Shown piece after piece: positions 50,666-62,079 of a DNA stretch of 64,000 bases. Both the position numbers and the translations under genes were made by a program. Below the pieces are notes generated by a model. The model was not told the DNA's origin, searched no databases, and saw only the letters and a list, made by a program, of their open reading frames with translations. Every line of letters starts with the position of its first letter. Position 1 is the first letter of the stretch. Source of the stretch: Oxyruncus cristatus. Lineage: Eukaryota > Chordata > Aves > Passeriformes > Cotingidae. The stretch spans positions 569,193-633,192 of the forward strand of contig VXAY01004752.1 of NCBI GenBank assembly GCA_013399855.1. Reading direction: 5' to 3'.

Positions 50666-51895
50666 TGGTATAATAAAAATCCAGCATGGAGTCCACTTCA
50701 GAGGTGATTTTTCCAATGCCACCATCAGCCTGGTAGTTCACAAAACTTCGGTTAAAGAGACACTTCCCGAAGACGCTGCTCAAACAAGGATGTATTTCCA
50801 GCCAATCGTTTTAGATCCTCTCAGAGACTCGCATTAACTCCGGGAGCAGACACGGGAACCTGTCCATTAATGGATTGATTTCCACTGAGGTATCAGCCCC
50901 TCTTTGTTCAACTGCTGTCAGAGCAGCCAGTGGTGCTCAGTTGATTTACAAGGCTCCAGCACTCCCTATCGTTGCTTTTTTCCTGCCTTTTGCATTGAAG
51001 CTACAAGTATACATGTCTTTGCTTCTGGGTTTGTCTATATGCAAAAGCATTATGGTCTTACCTGCCAGCTGGAACCCAGAGCTTGTCGTTATTCCAACGC
51101 AGGGCCCTGTTACATCATATCCTCTAAACTGGATTTCATTTCTGTTTGTAAATCAGCAGATACTTTAAGCAGGGGAAAAAAAATAAAATAAAATGTATTT
51201 ATAGGCTTACATAAAGCATCTGCTCAGACTGACGCTGAAATATACACAGGTTGGGTTGCAACCTATAAACATGACAGTTTTTATAACCAGAGACGGAATC
51301 GTAGTTTCTTAGTTTCCACCATGTGGAAGAAGCCTGTAAGGTGAGACCTCAGCCTGATTCCACCAGACCTCCTTCACACACCTGCCTGGACTTCTGGGGT
51401 TTGTTTTGTTTGCTCCAAGCATTTTCTGATTTTGCTCAAGCCAGCTGGGAGTGGGACTTGGCTGTATGGCAGGATCCAACCTCCCAAGGAGCACAGCAGC
51501 TGAAAATCTAGGGATGCAGAGTTGGGTGCAGTTCCTCGGCGAAGACAAGAAGGCATCAGCCACCATCCGATTGCCTTGCCTGCATTTCTTGGCAGAAGTG
51601 TCCACACCTTATGAATTGCCAAGAAAATAGAAATACTGGAGAGGTTCTGCAGAAGAATAGATTTGTCTTTGGTGTGAGACCACCAAGAGTTGCCCTTGAC
51701 ACAGATGGTCCCAAATTATCAGCCCACTTGACCACCAGGATGGACACGGGCTTCACTGTGATGAGAAAAAAAGCAGGGGGGAGATCCTGTGGGGAGAAAG
51801 GAGGGGAAGTGCTGCCAGACATACACAGGGAGCTGTGGGGTGCAGACCACATGCAGTGGTGGCCAAGGAGCTCAGGAGGATTTGTGAGGGTTTAG
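50666..51895. other. intergenic sequence, nothing recognised
   Basis: Unique-looking sequence with a short A-rich patch at 51175-51195. No gene or named repeat could be supported. Confidence 0.5.
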
Positions 51896-51960
51896 AGTCA
51901 AGAATGGTTTGAGTCGAGAGGGACCTTTAAAGACCATCTAGTTCCAATCAATCCCAGTGT
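51896..51960 (-). mobile_element. short CR1 3' end fragment
   Basis: The run 'agtcaagaatggtttgagtc', 'gagagggacctttaaagacc' and 'atctagttccaa' is an antisense CR1 terminus. The following sequence to about 52030 may be the diverged remainder, but I cannot follow it. Confidence 0.75.
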
Positions 51961-53773
51961 TGTCCCTTGAGCACACCACCAAACGACCTCCATTGGGACG
52001 CTGAGCCACTGCCTGCAGCACTTTGGATATGGTCAGCTGGGCAATTCTTTCTCCCAGGGAACAGCTGAGTTTGTGATGGTAGATGACTCAAAGGGACCTA
52101 TGAGTCCCTTTGAGAAGGGACCCATGTCCTGAGACATCTGATTTAAGTAGCTGGTGGAAAGAGGATTTTCCAGACGTGTGCTGCACCGGCGTGCCATCCC
52201 CTTCCCCAGCCTGAGAGTGGAAGGGGCACAGAGGCACAGACACCCACCCTGCCCTGCTTCCCTCTGTGGGCACCCTCTCTGATGGCCAATGTTAGCAGAG
52301 CAATGCCCTCTTCTCCCTCTTTTCAGCATGGCCACATTTCTTCATCACGTCGGCATTTTTCAGAGCGAAATACAAGAAAAACCCCACCCCACACCCTCTC
52401 CCCACGGGGAGATTTACAGCAGACGAGAGCGAGGTGAACCCACGTCCTTCAGCTGAGCTCTCCCAAGCACACACAAGGCTTTACAGACCCGTGCATTTAA
52501 TCCTCACCAAAAGAAAGCTGAACTCAAGCGACGTGATTTAAGAACATTAGGTTGGCACTTGGCTCCAAACCCCTTCTGCCTCCTCAGTCGTTGACCACAG
52601 CAGGATGGTTTTGCAGTGTAATTATTCTGCCTGCTGTCCTGAAACCACGCAGAGATCGAATTATATAACAATACTGTTTAAGCACTTGCAAAATGCACAA
52701 TTTGATTAATCTCAGCAACGCGCCGGCTCCGGGATCTAAGAAGACAGCCGCGTGCATTTTAACAAAGTTAAAGCCCAAAGCTTTTTATTTCATCCTAATG
52801 GATAGCAAAGGTCATTCTCCATTTGATAGATGATGATAGCGCTGCTGCATTTGTCTTCTGGCTGGCAGGGCCTGATTCCTCCGAAGTTCGTGTTAATGAG
52901 ATTCCTCCCACCACAGAAACTAAATTCTCCAGTGAGGCACTGGCGCTGGATTTATCGTGAAGGCACCCATTCTGCACCTCCACAACAGGATGAATGCAAC
53001 TTCCCATCACGCCGATGAGGTGCCCGCAGCAGCTACGTCCCGATGGAATGATGTTTTCCGCGACATCAATCCCAAGTGGTAGGAACTTAACTCTGCAACT
53101 GGGTGTATTTCTTCTCCCCGTGACTCAGCTGAGCAACATTTTTCAGAAGGAACAGGTACCGGCAAAGAATTAAAGGGAAGGTTCTGCGTTTTCCCCCGGG
53201 GGAAAAAAAATGCTTAAAATAAAGCTATCAGCCCGAATCCTGGAGGGATGGTGTTTATTTTCCTGGTGAAACCACTCAGCAACATCCAGAAGTCAGGGAG
53301 TTCCCAAGCCAGGCCATAAATTAGTAGAGACGTGTTCATGTGCTTAACGGTGCTCTTGTGTCTTGCACGGTGAGAGGTGGATGAATTAAAGCTGTGGGAG
53401 ATGCAGGGCCTCTCTTCCAAGAGTGAGGTGGGAGCAGAGGGGGTAAAATGAGACCAGACAGCAGCAGGGAGCACGAGATCCTTCTGCAGAGGAGAAGGGC
53501 ATTGTAGGAAGGTCAGGGAGCAGACACTGGTGCTGTGAAATCCCCAGAAGAGCAAGCCTTGCGTGACAGCCTTCCTCCTGCTTCTCCTTCTCCTCCTTCT
53601 GCTGCTAAAGGAGCCCAGCAGACCATCAGGGAGGCAGTGGAAGGAAAAGCCCAGGAGATGAGATCTAGGCATGACTAACTTGATCCCTTGTCCCAACAAT
53701 CTACCCCAACACTGTGGGTTTTGAGGGCTGTTCCAGAAAGAAGATGGACCTTCCCAAAGACGTGCCGTGTCTT
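51961..53773. other. intergenic sequence with a possible conserved-element patch
   Basis: No gene was recognised. The stretch 52600-52890 is unique, non-repetitive and rich in AT-type motifs (TGATTAAT, TTAACAAAGTTAA) mixed with isolated CpGs. It looks different from the neighbouring CR1-rich DNA. A short C/T-rich stretch lies near 53570-53605. Confidence 0.4.
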
Positions 53774-53934
53774 CACAGAATCCCAGAATGGTTCGGGTTG
53801 GAAAGGACTTTAAAGCTCATCCAGTTCCATCCCCCTGCCATGGGCAAGGGGCACCTTCCACTAGCCCAGGTTGCTCCAAGCCCCGTCCAAGCTGTTCTTG
53901 AACACTTCCAGGGATGGGGCAAGAACAGCCCCCT
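53774..53934 (-). mobile_element. CR1 LINE 3' fragment
   Basis: This antisense copy has 'cacagaatcccagaatgg', 'gggttggaaaggactttaaa', 'ccatgggcaaggggcacc', 'ggttgctccaagccccg' and 'cttccagggatggggc'. It breaks off before the 'cacagcttctctggg' block. Confidence 0.95.
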
Positions 53935-54309
53935 GATATCCTGGGCACTCAAACGTACACATACATAACCCTTTCACTGAGGTGGAGATATCCGCTCACA
54001 GTTTGCCCCTGGAGATCCCTGTGTTTTCCAGCTGCCTCCTTCTGCAGAGGCAGGAAAGTCCTGAGTGCTGATGAGTGACTTGAAGTGATTGGGAATGCTT
54101 CAAACACAGGGGTTTGTCCTTAAATTACACAGCCCATTAGCAAGCCTAAATTAAAACACCATTAGCAGGAGATCTGGGGGGGGAAGGTGGCTTCAATTTT
54201 CATACAAATGACACATAACTGAATACCAGAGATTTAACATACCAATAACAGCCCTTCAAATCCAGTCTGAACAACTGCAGTTGTTCAAGTACAGACCATG
54301 GCCCCCAGA

Positions 54310-54490
54310 ATCTTGAGACAGACACTGGAAAGATCAGCAGAGTGTTGTACAAACACTTCTTGAGCTCTGCCAGGCTTGGGACCACGACCGTTTCCCTGGG
54401 AAGCCCACTCCAGTGCTCAACCACCCTCTGGATGAAAGACCTTTCCCTGACATCCAAACTAAACCTCCCCTGACCCAGGAATTCACTGTC
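54310..54490 (-). mobile_element. CR1 LINE internal 3' fragment, other subfamily
   Basis: 'acttcttgagctctgccagg', 'cctgggaagcccactccagt', 'caaccaccctctggatgaa' and 'aaactaaacctcccctgacc' match the inner part of a CR1 3' region in antisense. The terminal block ('agtccaactcctg...cacaccatgtg') is not attached. A matching terminal block lies 500 bp to the right (54988-55090). In one uninterrupted antisense copy the terminal block would lie to the left, so these are separate insertions or a rearranged one. Confidence 0.85.
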
Positions 54491-54987
54491 TTGAGTGATC
54501 ACTTTCTTCTGCAAAACCCCATGACTTCAAAGCCCGAAGCATCCCTGGGCTGTTTGACAGGCTGAGTGTTTCCCTGGGGGATCCAAGCCCTCAATCCCAA
54601 AATCAAAGGGCAGCAACTGTGCTCAGAGCTGACACATGATGAGCCCTGCTGACCACCAAGCCCTTCCCATGCCAGCCAGCAGACACGCACTCACAATGGC
54701 CCCTTTCATCCTGACCTCCAAAACCCGTCTCATTTTGGGAGGCCACACAGCCCTCTCTGTCCTCGTGACTTTGCTGCCTCAGGACAGGCAAAGAAATCAC
54801 TGCAGTAAAGTTTAAAGAGCTGCCACCACACAAAATTCCTACTTATTCGCCATAATCATAATCCTATAATGACAATATAATACATTATAATTTGCAAGCA
54901 GAGGGAAATCTTGACATAAATTGCTTGTCTCTGATTCACCGACCCGAGTGCAGTTATGGCACCTCAGTTATGGGAAGCAGATCCTTT
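54491..54987. other. intergenic sequence, nothing recognised
   Basis: Mostly unique-looking sequence. It includes an AT-rich patch with repeated 'ataat' words at 54850-54895. Confidence 0.5.
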
Positions 54988-55090
54988 ATCACAGAATCCT
55001 CAAATGCCCTGAGATGGAAGGGAGCCTTAAGGGATCATTGAGTCCAACTCCTGTCTCTGCACAGGACGCCCCCAAAAATCACACCATGTG
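54988..55090 (-). mobile_element. CR1 LINE 3' terminal fragment
   Basis: 'atcacagaatcctcaaatgc', 'gagatggaagggagccttaa', 'gatcattgagtccaactcct' and 'acaggacgcccccaaaaatc' form an antisense terminus of the same CR1 type as the fragment at 54310. It ends at 'acaccatgtg'. Confidence 0.85.
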
Positions 55091-55314
55091 ATTTACATGC
55101 GAGCATGAGAGGGTTTGGTACAAGAGACATTCCCCTTTCCTCTAGTAAAGGGCTAATTTATGGAAATCTCAAAACCCACCAGACTCAGCCCATTATTGAG
55201 GTCATTACTTGAACCTCAGAAGGAAAAAATGTCCCACTCATGGGCCAGGCCTCACCTCTCCAAGCCATTGTGCAAATAAATGGAGCCAGAATCGTGTCAC
55301 TTGGGGCCTTGGGT

Positions 55315-55390
55315 TAGTGGTGGGGTTGGCCACGCTGAGTTAACTTGGTGATGTCGAGTCTTTTCCAACCCAACTGATTCTGCGGCTCTG
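55315..55390 (+). mobile_element. CR1 LINE 3' terminal fragment
   Basis: 'gtggtggggttggcca', 'gtcttttccaacccaactga' and 'ttctgcggctctg' make up a sense-orientation CR1 end with a mutated attctatg tail. It is about 75 bp long. Confidence 0.7.
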
Positions 55391-58300
55391 CGCAGGCGAC
55401 CTGTCCTGCAGAGCACCCGCAGCCTGAGAAGAGCGAGGGGCCAGTTACAAGTCAGAAAGCTGCATTTTGGTCCCCACTCTGGCTGAATTTCTGCTGCAGC
55501 CAGAACTCCCTCCCTGCCTTCCAGGCACAGCCCTGGCACCACGAGGATCAGCCTTTGCTCCAGGTGCTGCAACGCTGCGGCAGCGGCTCCCGGAGCTGCG
55601 GGAGCCTTTGGGCGTTCGAGCACAAATAAGATTTACTGGGAGCTGCTGCAATTTCGGCAGGGCTCAGTTTCTGGGCTCCCTCCCCACGGAATGCAGATGC
55701 TGCTCCAGGAACTGGAGGCATTTCTTGGGAAGGGGGGGAGTCTCCTCAGAACCCCCAGCAGGCGCTTTTACTCCATCCCGCTCTGTGCTAATAAAACACG
55801 AGGATGCATTTAAATAAGGAGTTGAGAGAGTCCCCAGGACTCGTTAAAGGTTATCACGGCTCTGTTACTCATCCTGGAGAGGAAAGGCAGAGGGAAGCAG
55901 CTGACTCACATCACAGCAACACGGAGAGGGGCTGGCAGGACCAGAGCCCTGATTTTCCCCCCCGGCACGGGGCTGCTGCATGAGCCCAGACTGTGATTTT
56001 TCTCCATAACTGCTCCTTTTTCTCAACTTTTTCTCCTCAAATTAAACTCTGTCAGGCACGAGAGAACCCTGATTTCCCACCTGCGTGTGTGTGCATGTAC
56101 CTGTAAGGGAATCCTCCTGCTTTTCCACCTGGATATCAACATCCCTGGCGGTCTCCACATGCCTCACATAGCCTGGGGGTCCAAGCCTCTTTCCAAAACT
56201 TCCCCCACACAGTGCACATCCCATCCTTACCCCAGCTCATTTCCTGCTCTTTTCTAAGGGAAAAGCCAGCTGTCAAGCTCCTACATAAATTGCCCCAAAG
56301 CCAAGAAGGCTCTTATCACAGCTAGAAAACCTCAGACACCCTAAAGGACGTGCCAGAGCTCTCTCCCTTCCGTGGGCAGGCTCAGCCCTGCTCCCAGCAT
56401 GGTCCAGGGGAGCCTTGGCTGTGCAGCACAGTGGGGAAGGCAGGCTGCAGGCAGGAGTGTTGGAAAAAAGGTCATTTCTTCATTTGACACTGGGTCAGAG
56501 CTGTATTTTCTGCCTTCTGACAGCATTAACCTGAACACCCAGATGCCCAAGGTACCTCTGGAGGAAGGAACCCATAAAGTTGACCAGTTCTTTCTTGGTT
56601 CAGGGCACGGCCAGGGTGTAAAAACAGCCTTCTGGGGGCTGTTTATACCCAAGCCTGACCTTTTAACCTTAATTACTTTATAGCAGCCATTTATAAACAT
56701 CCACCATGTCCATGCAAACACCATGGGTAGCACCTCCTGGGAATGGTGTGGCTAACGGAGAGCTGGGAGAAGGCTGCAAAAAAGCTGTTTCTTGCTTTCC
56801 CTGTGAAACACAGCAAAATCCTCTCCCAGCAGAGCAACCTTTCCTCCTTTTTCCAGCCGTCTGTGTTATTTTTGTGTCGTGTTGCTGGTTAAAAATACCC
56901 CTTGCCAGCAAGAACGGAGTTATTTGGAGCACCCCTGTTTATCTTTGTTTGGGAAGAGCACACGCCACCATCAGCTGCCTCCTTCCTCCTTAAAAATCAT
57001 CTTCTGCAAGAAAACATCGATCCTGTGCCTGGTCCGTGGCCATGATGGGCTTTCAGCCAGGCCTGGTGTCTCCAACACCAAGGGGAGAGGGACACAAGTG
57101 CCTGTCACATGCGGGATATGGGGGAGACCTCTCCAGTCTCTTCCCTGGATATCAGAGCTTGTGGCTTTTGAGGGAGATCCTGCAAGCATATTCCTGGCTC
57201 CAGGAAAAAAAAACAAAAACAAAAACAAAAAACCCCAATATAGATCTGGACATCAAGATGAGCACACTGGGAGGTTTTTGCTTGCCGAGCATTTCCATGA
57301 CACCAGATGCCCTGAAGACACCAGGAGTGAGAAGCCAGTAATGACCATAAATAATTTGTGAGTGGAGCTGGAGCTGATCATGCAGACAGCCCCAAAGCAC
57401 TCCTGCAGCTGCCACTTCAGAGGGACAAACGAGATGGGCAGGGTCCTAACGACCCCTCTCCATGGGCATGTGGGGAAGGGGATGTCCAGAAACCCAAAGA
57501 CCCTTCAGGATCCTGAACAAAAGCAATCTGATGGTGCTGAAAGCCCGGGTTGTTCATTAGTAACCGTGACTCTTAGTAGTGTCCGTGGAGCATCCCCCAA
57601 ATGCCACTCTCCCAAAAAGCATCCTAAAACGCGGTAAGTCCAGTAAAATTATCTCCCCCACTCCTTGGCAATCTTTGGTTGTTTTTGTTTACTGCAGGGC
57701 ACTTAAAGTCCTGAAAGAATTCCCAGGAAAGCTGTAGCACCCTGTGCTCAGCAGTGCTGTGCCCTCGTCGATGGATCAGGCCTTTCTTTTCTCCCTCCGA
57801 TGTATCGCTTTTTTTTTTCTCCAGGCTAAAGTAATCAGGGTGTAAAAGTCTGGCACCTAACCACAGGGAGCATGAAAATATTTAAACAAGCTGGTTTAAA
57901 TCAAGGCTTTGACTTGCTTTTGTAATGGCTCCTCCAGTCAAGGCTTGAACGTGCCGCTGCATTTTGGAGCGGAAAGCAGAGGATGAGTTTGCTCCACCCG
58001 CTCTCAAGGCAAGCGTGGAGGCAGAGGCACGGCCTGTGGTCTCCAGTATTCCAGAGAGGGAAAGGAATGTCTTTAATCCTCTTTTTTTTACTATTTTTTT
58101 TAATTTATCTGAGCAGGGGTGGTTTTGATCCAGTCTATTGTCAAACAGACCCCCATCGCTCATCCCCCTCCATCCTGCAGCTGCCACTGCACATGGGACA
58201 GTGTGGAAGAAACCCCAGAGCACCAGAGGTGATACTGCCCATCCCCATGGCTCCTGTTTTCCTAATTTCTTGGGGTTTTTCGTGTCCAAGTGCACCCAGA

Positions 58301-59770
58301 GGAACTGTGTGACTCCACTTCCCACTCGGCCTCCCCCATCATCCCTAGAAAACACATCAAAGCCAACCCCTGCACTCAGCAAGGGCTGGAGCAGCCCAGC
58401 CTCCCACTTTCCAAGGTAAATAATGACTTTGATTAGGAACTATGCCTAATTAACCACGAGGAGTTGATGACTCAGCTGACTGTCAAAAGCTTTTTGGCTC
58501 TGGTTTCCCGTTTCCACAGCTTGACCCTTCACCTGCCCCCTGGAAGCTCCGGGAAATCCGAGTTACACCAACCATGTCATCCAGGCTCAAGCCTGTGACA
58601 CCTTTTTGAGAGAGGTTGGTAAAACCCCTCCTGCAGGGGACAGCCAGGCTACCGAAAAGGAGATTATTTTTGTCCTCATTTGGATTTTAAGAAGCAAACA
58701 AGCTCTGTTGATTCAGACATTGCTCTTAGACTCAGGCTGGTAAATAGTGCAAGGTTTGCTCTTTTTATCAGCTTGCTCTGCAAATCAATAGGAGGACTCA
58801 AAAACGTATTGTCATCATAAACCAAGGAATTCATTAATGCCCATTGTTTGCCTCCATGTTTTAATGGAATGCAAAGCAAATACATCCGAGGAGTGTTCGT
58901 CAGCACGAGTCAGGCTGGACCAGGATCTCCTGCCACTTTTAATTTGCCTGGGAGACAGAGGAGATGAAGAGGGTGGCAGGACCTCTGTGAAGATGACTGG
59001 AGGCTTGGGACTTGCATCTCCCCTCCTGTGCGTATCCCGAGGGAAAGAAATTCATCTTTCGGACGTGCTCTCCGACACCTCCACTCCATGGGAAGCATTG
59101 CAGGAGTGGAGGGATGTGTCTGGGTGAACTCCCATCCCTGCAGAGCCTGTTAGCTCATGGGGTGGGGGGGCAGGGGGGAGAGATTTCATCTCATTTAACG
59201 CCTCTGGACAAAACCCTACATGTGAAAACTGTATTTCTTTAAATATTCTGTGCACCCTCTGACAGCCGTACTCCCTCTCCATGAATCACCCAAGAGCAGA
59301 TGTCCTGGAGGTTATATATGTTCAGTAAATACACTTTTTGGCACCGAGCTGAGCAGTTTCCTTGCAGCCCTTTGGAAGTGCGAAAGGGGAAAGATGCAAA
59401 GCGTCAGCTCCGCTGCCGTCACACGTGTTCAGGAGCAAGAACCCACAATCCCATCCAGCCCCATGAGGATGTGTGGGCAGCTGAGGGGGATCTGGGCATG
59501 CCAAGGGGTTCATGTGTCCCCCTTCCTGAGCAAACCCTCCTTCCAGGCACTGGGGAACAAGGTCAGGTCCAGACACAATGCAAAATCCAGCTCTTGTGCC
59601 CTCGCCCGCGTCCCTCAGGTCCTCCTGGGACTTGGCAGCAGGAACGAGGGAAACCCGTGGGATTTCCCCAACATCTAGGTGCCTGCAACCATGGCTGGCT
59701 GGAAGGCTTTGTGAATATCTTACTAGCCTGAAAATCTTTTAAAGCTGCTTTCTCCCCACTTGCTCAGCAG
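55391..59770. other. intergenic sequence, no gene or transposon recognised
   Basis: This is the longest CR1-free stretch upstream of PELI2 apart from the proximal flank. It includes a GC-rich patch at 55380-55620, an (AAAAAC)n simple repeat at 57204-57232, and an AT-rich unique patch at 58660-58890 that could be a regulatory element. The open frames are short and overlap on opposite strands. Confidence 0.5.
57204..57232. repeat. (AAAAAC)n simple repeat
   Basis: An A run is followed by about three aaaaac units and then 'aaaccccaa'. Simple repeat; no flanking retroposon was recognised. Confidence 0.8.
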
Positions 59771-60530
59771 TGACCAAGCGCAAGGTTCTGCACCTGCACT
59801 GGGGCACCCCCAATTTTGATACAAGCTGGGGGGTGAAGGGGTCGAGGAGCAGTCTTGCCAAGAAGGACTTGGGCTTGCTCGTGGATGAGGGGCTGGACCT
59901 GACCTGTCAATGTGCACTGGCAGCCCAGAAAGCAAATCACATCCTGGGCTGCGTCAAAAGCAACGTGGGCAGCAAGTCCAGAGAGGGAATGTCCCCCTGT
60001 ACTCGGCTCTGGTGAGATCCCACCTGCAGTGCTGCATCCAGCTCTTGGGCCCATAATGTAAGAAGGACATGGAACTGTTGGAGAGCATCCAGAGGAGGCC
60101 ACAGAGATGCTCAGAATGCTGGAGCCCCTCTGCTCTGGAGACAGGCTGAGAGAGCTGAGGTTGTTCAGCCTGGAGAAGACAAAGGCTGCGAGGAGACCTG
60201 AGAGACCCTTCCAGTGCCTAAAGAGGCTCAAAAAGAGCTGGAGAGGGACTTTGGACAAGGGCCTGGAGGGATGGGACAAGGAGGAATGGCTTCAAAGCGG
60301 CAGAGGGGAGAGTTAGGTGGGATATTGGGAAGGAATTCTCCCCCGTGAGGGTGGTGAGGCCCTGGCACAGGTTGCCCAGAGAAGCTGTGGCTGCCCCTGG
60401 ATCCCTGGAAGTGTTCCAGGCCAGGTTGGACGGGCTTGGAGCAACCTGGGCTAGTGGAAGACATTTCTGGTAATTGCAGTGGGTTTGGACTAGATGACCT
60501 TTAACCAGACAGTCCCATGATTCCATGACC
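59771..60530 (+). mobile_element. CR1 LINE, end of ORF2 plus 3' region, 5'-truncated
   Basis: This is the longest clearly recognisable CR1 copy in the window, about 760 bp in sense orientation. The first 245 bp read as the C-terminal part of the CR1 ORF2 protein, with blocks such as KVLHLHWGTP, KKDLGLLVDEGLDL, CALAAQKANHILGCVKS and SKSREG. The matching next block appears in another frame at 60130-60230 (LRELRLFSLEKTKAARR), so the frame is broken. The 3' region follows, with 'gtgagggtggtgaggccctg', 'caggttgcccagagaagc', 'ggcttggagcaacctggg' and 'tagatgacctttaa', ending in 'ccatgattccatgacc'. The upstream reverse-transcriptase and endonuclease parts are missing. It cannot move by itself. Confidence 0.96.
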
Positions 60531-61544
60531 CTTCCGCTGTCCCCACGGAAAGTCGTCCTGGCGCGGCCCCTGCGCGCTCACACGGGGACTAATCTGGCCC
60601 TGTACAGCGCCTGCCTCGGGTGGAGCTGCCGCCAAAAACGAGCTCGTTTGCACATATTTATCATTGGAAAAAAAATAGCCGCTCACTGATCCAGAACATT
60701 CATCTCCAAATATTTACAAAGCATTATTTATCCGAATGAAAGAGACATTTTTCACTCAACAGACCGGGCATATGGTAGCGGCGTGCGAGAGGAGATGAAT
60801 TGCACCGAGTAATTCTAAACAGATTTAATGCCAGCAATAATTATTTTTAATAAGACAGAAAGTTCCCTGGGTGATAACTGAACATGCAGCATTTGAAAGG
60901 GATTGTGCCGGCCCACATTGTTGAATATTGTTTGTTCAAACACGCTTGTTGTGCCTTTTGGTGCCTCAGTGCAACTTCAACCTGCCTTTCTATCTCCCTC
61001 GGGGAAGGAAAAAAGAGGAGGGGGAAAAAAAAAAACAAAAAAACACAAACCCAAACCCCAAGTCCTCTGTCATTTATTTCAAGCATGTCTTTTAATTACA
61101 GAGCTGCATTTAGATAGTGTACAAAATATTCCGGGCTGGATGCCTATTTAACAGACTCCCCAGTTGCTGCTTGAAGCTGCTCGGCAGAACACAGTGTGAA
61201 TCACTGTAAAATCTCTCACTTCAGTACATACCCGGGAAAATGGAGAACCAAATGTACTGACAGCAAACATTTAAGAAAGAATGACACGGGAGGGGGGATT
61301 TTGCCAGGCTTTGGTTTTTCAGAGGAGTTTGATGGATGCTACAGACGAACCCAGCAGGTCCCCAGCCCCAAATCGCTCTCCGCAGGTCGAGGCGTTTTGT
61401 GTCACCCACCTGTCCTTGAGTCAACACCCTGTGAAGCTCTCAAATATCCCCCCCCACAGGGGCTCTGAGCTCCCAGTTGTTTTTTACATCACTGGGGGAG
61501 TGCACCTGGAGAAGATGCAGAAACCTTTGGCATCTTTTGCAGTC
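60531..61544. other. intergenic sequence with a possible conserved-element patch
   Basis: No gene was recognised. The part 60640-60900 is unique and AT-rich, with several homeodomain-type TAAT cores (for example 'gagtaattctaaac' and 'ataattatttttaataag'). It is flanked by CpG-containing sequence and free of repeats. An A-rich simple run (61025-61055) follows. Confidence 0.4.
61025..61055. repeat. A-rich simple repeat
   Basis: An A run is interrupted by single C residues and grades into a short ccaaacccca stretch. It may be an old retroposon tail, but no body was recognised. Confidence 0.7.
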
Positions 61545-61720
61545 GAATCATGGATTCATAGGATGGTTTGGGTTGGAAGGGACCTTAAAGTTCATCTTGT
61601 TCCACTCCCCTGCCATGGGCAGGGACATCTTCCAACAGACCAGGTTGCTCCAAGCTCCAAGTCCAACCTGGCCCTTGAACGTTTCCAGGGACAGGTCATC
61701 TGCCACATCTCTGGGCAATG
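61545..61720 (-). mobile_element. CR1 LINE 3' fragment
   Basis: This antisense copy has 'gaatcatggattcatagg', 'gggttggaagggacc', 'ccatgggcagggacatc', 'ccaggttgctccaagc' and 'ctctgggcaatg'. The block 'aagctccaagtccaacc' carries a small local duplication of 'ctccaag'. Confidence 0.95.
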
Positions 61721-61933
61721 TAGTTAATTCATTTTAAATGATGGGTTTACGCTCTCTCCTTGTCACCTGCTGATTTCAGCTGTGGGGGAAGCAAGAAAGA
61801 GGTGACTGTCCCTGGATCCTGTGCCCCTGCTGGTGCAGAGTCTCTCTTCCCCCATGGCATTTCACTGGAACTGCTCGTGCAGGGAGGGGGACAGCAGAGC
61901 CATCTGGGACAAGTGCAAGAATCAAGAATTGTG

Positions 61934-62079
61934 GAACCACAGAATGGTTTGGGTTGGAAGGCCCCTTCAAGACAATCTTGTTCCAACCTCCTGCCGTGGG
62001 CAGGGACACCTTCCACCAGACCAGATTGCTCCAAGCCCTGTCCAACCTGGCCTTGAACACTTCCAAGGATGGGGCATCA
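61934..62079 (-). mobile_element. CR1 LINE 3' fragment
   Basis: This antisense copy has 'gaaccacagaatggtttggg', 'ttggaaggccccttcaag', 'ccgtgggcagggacacc', 'attgctccaagccctgtcc' and 'cttccaaggatggggc'. It lies about 210 bp from the previous copy in the same orientation. The two overlap the same part of the element, so they are separate insertions or a duplication, not one split copy. Confidence 0.95.
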
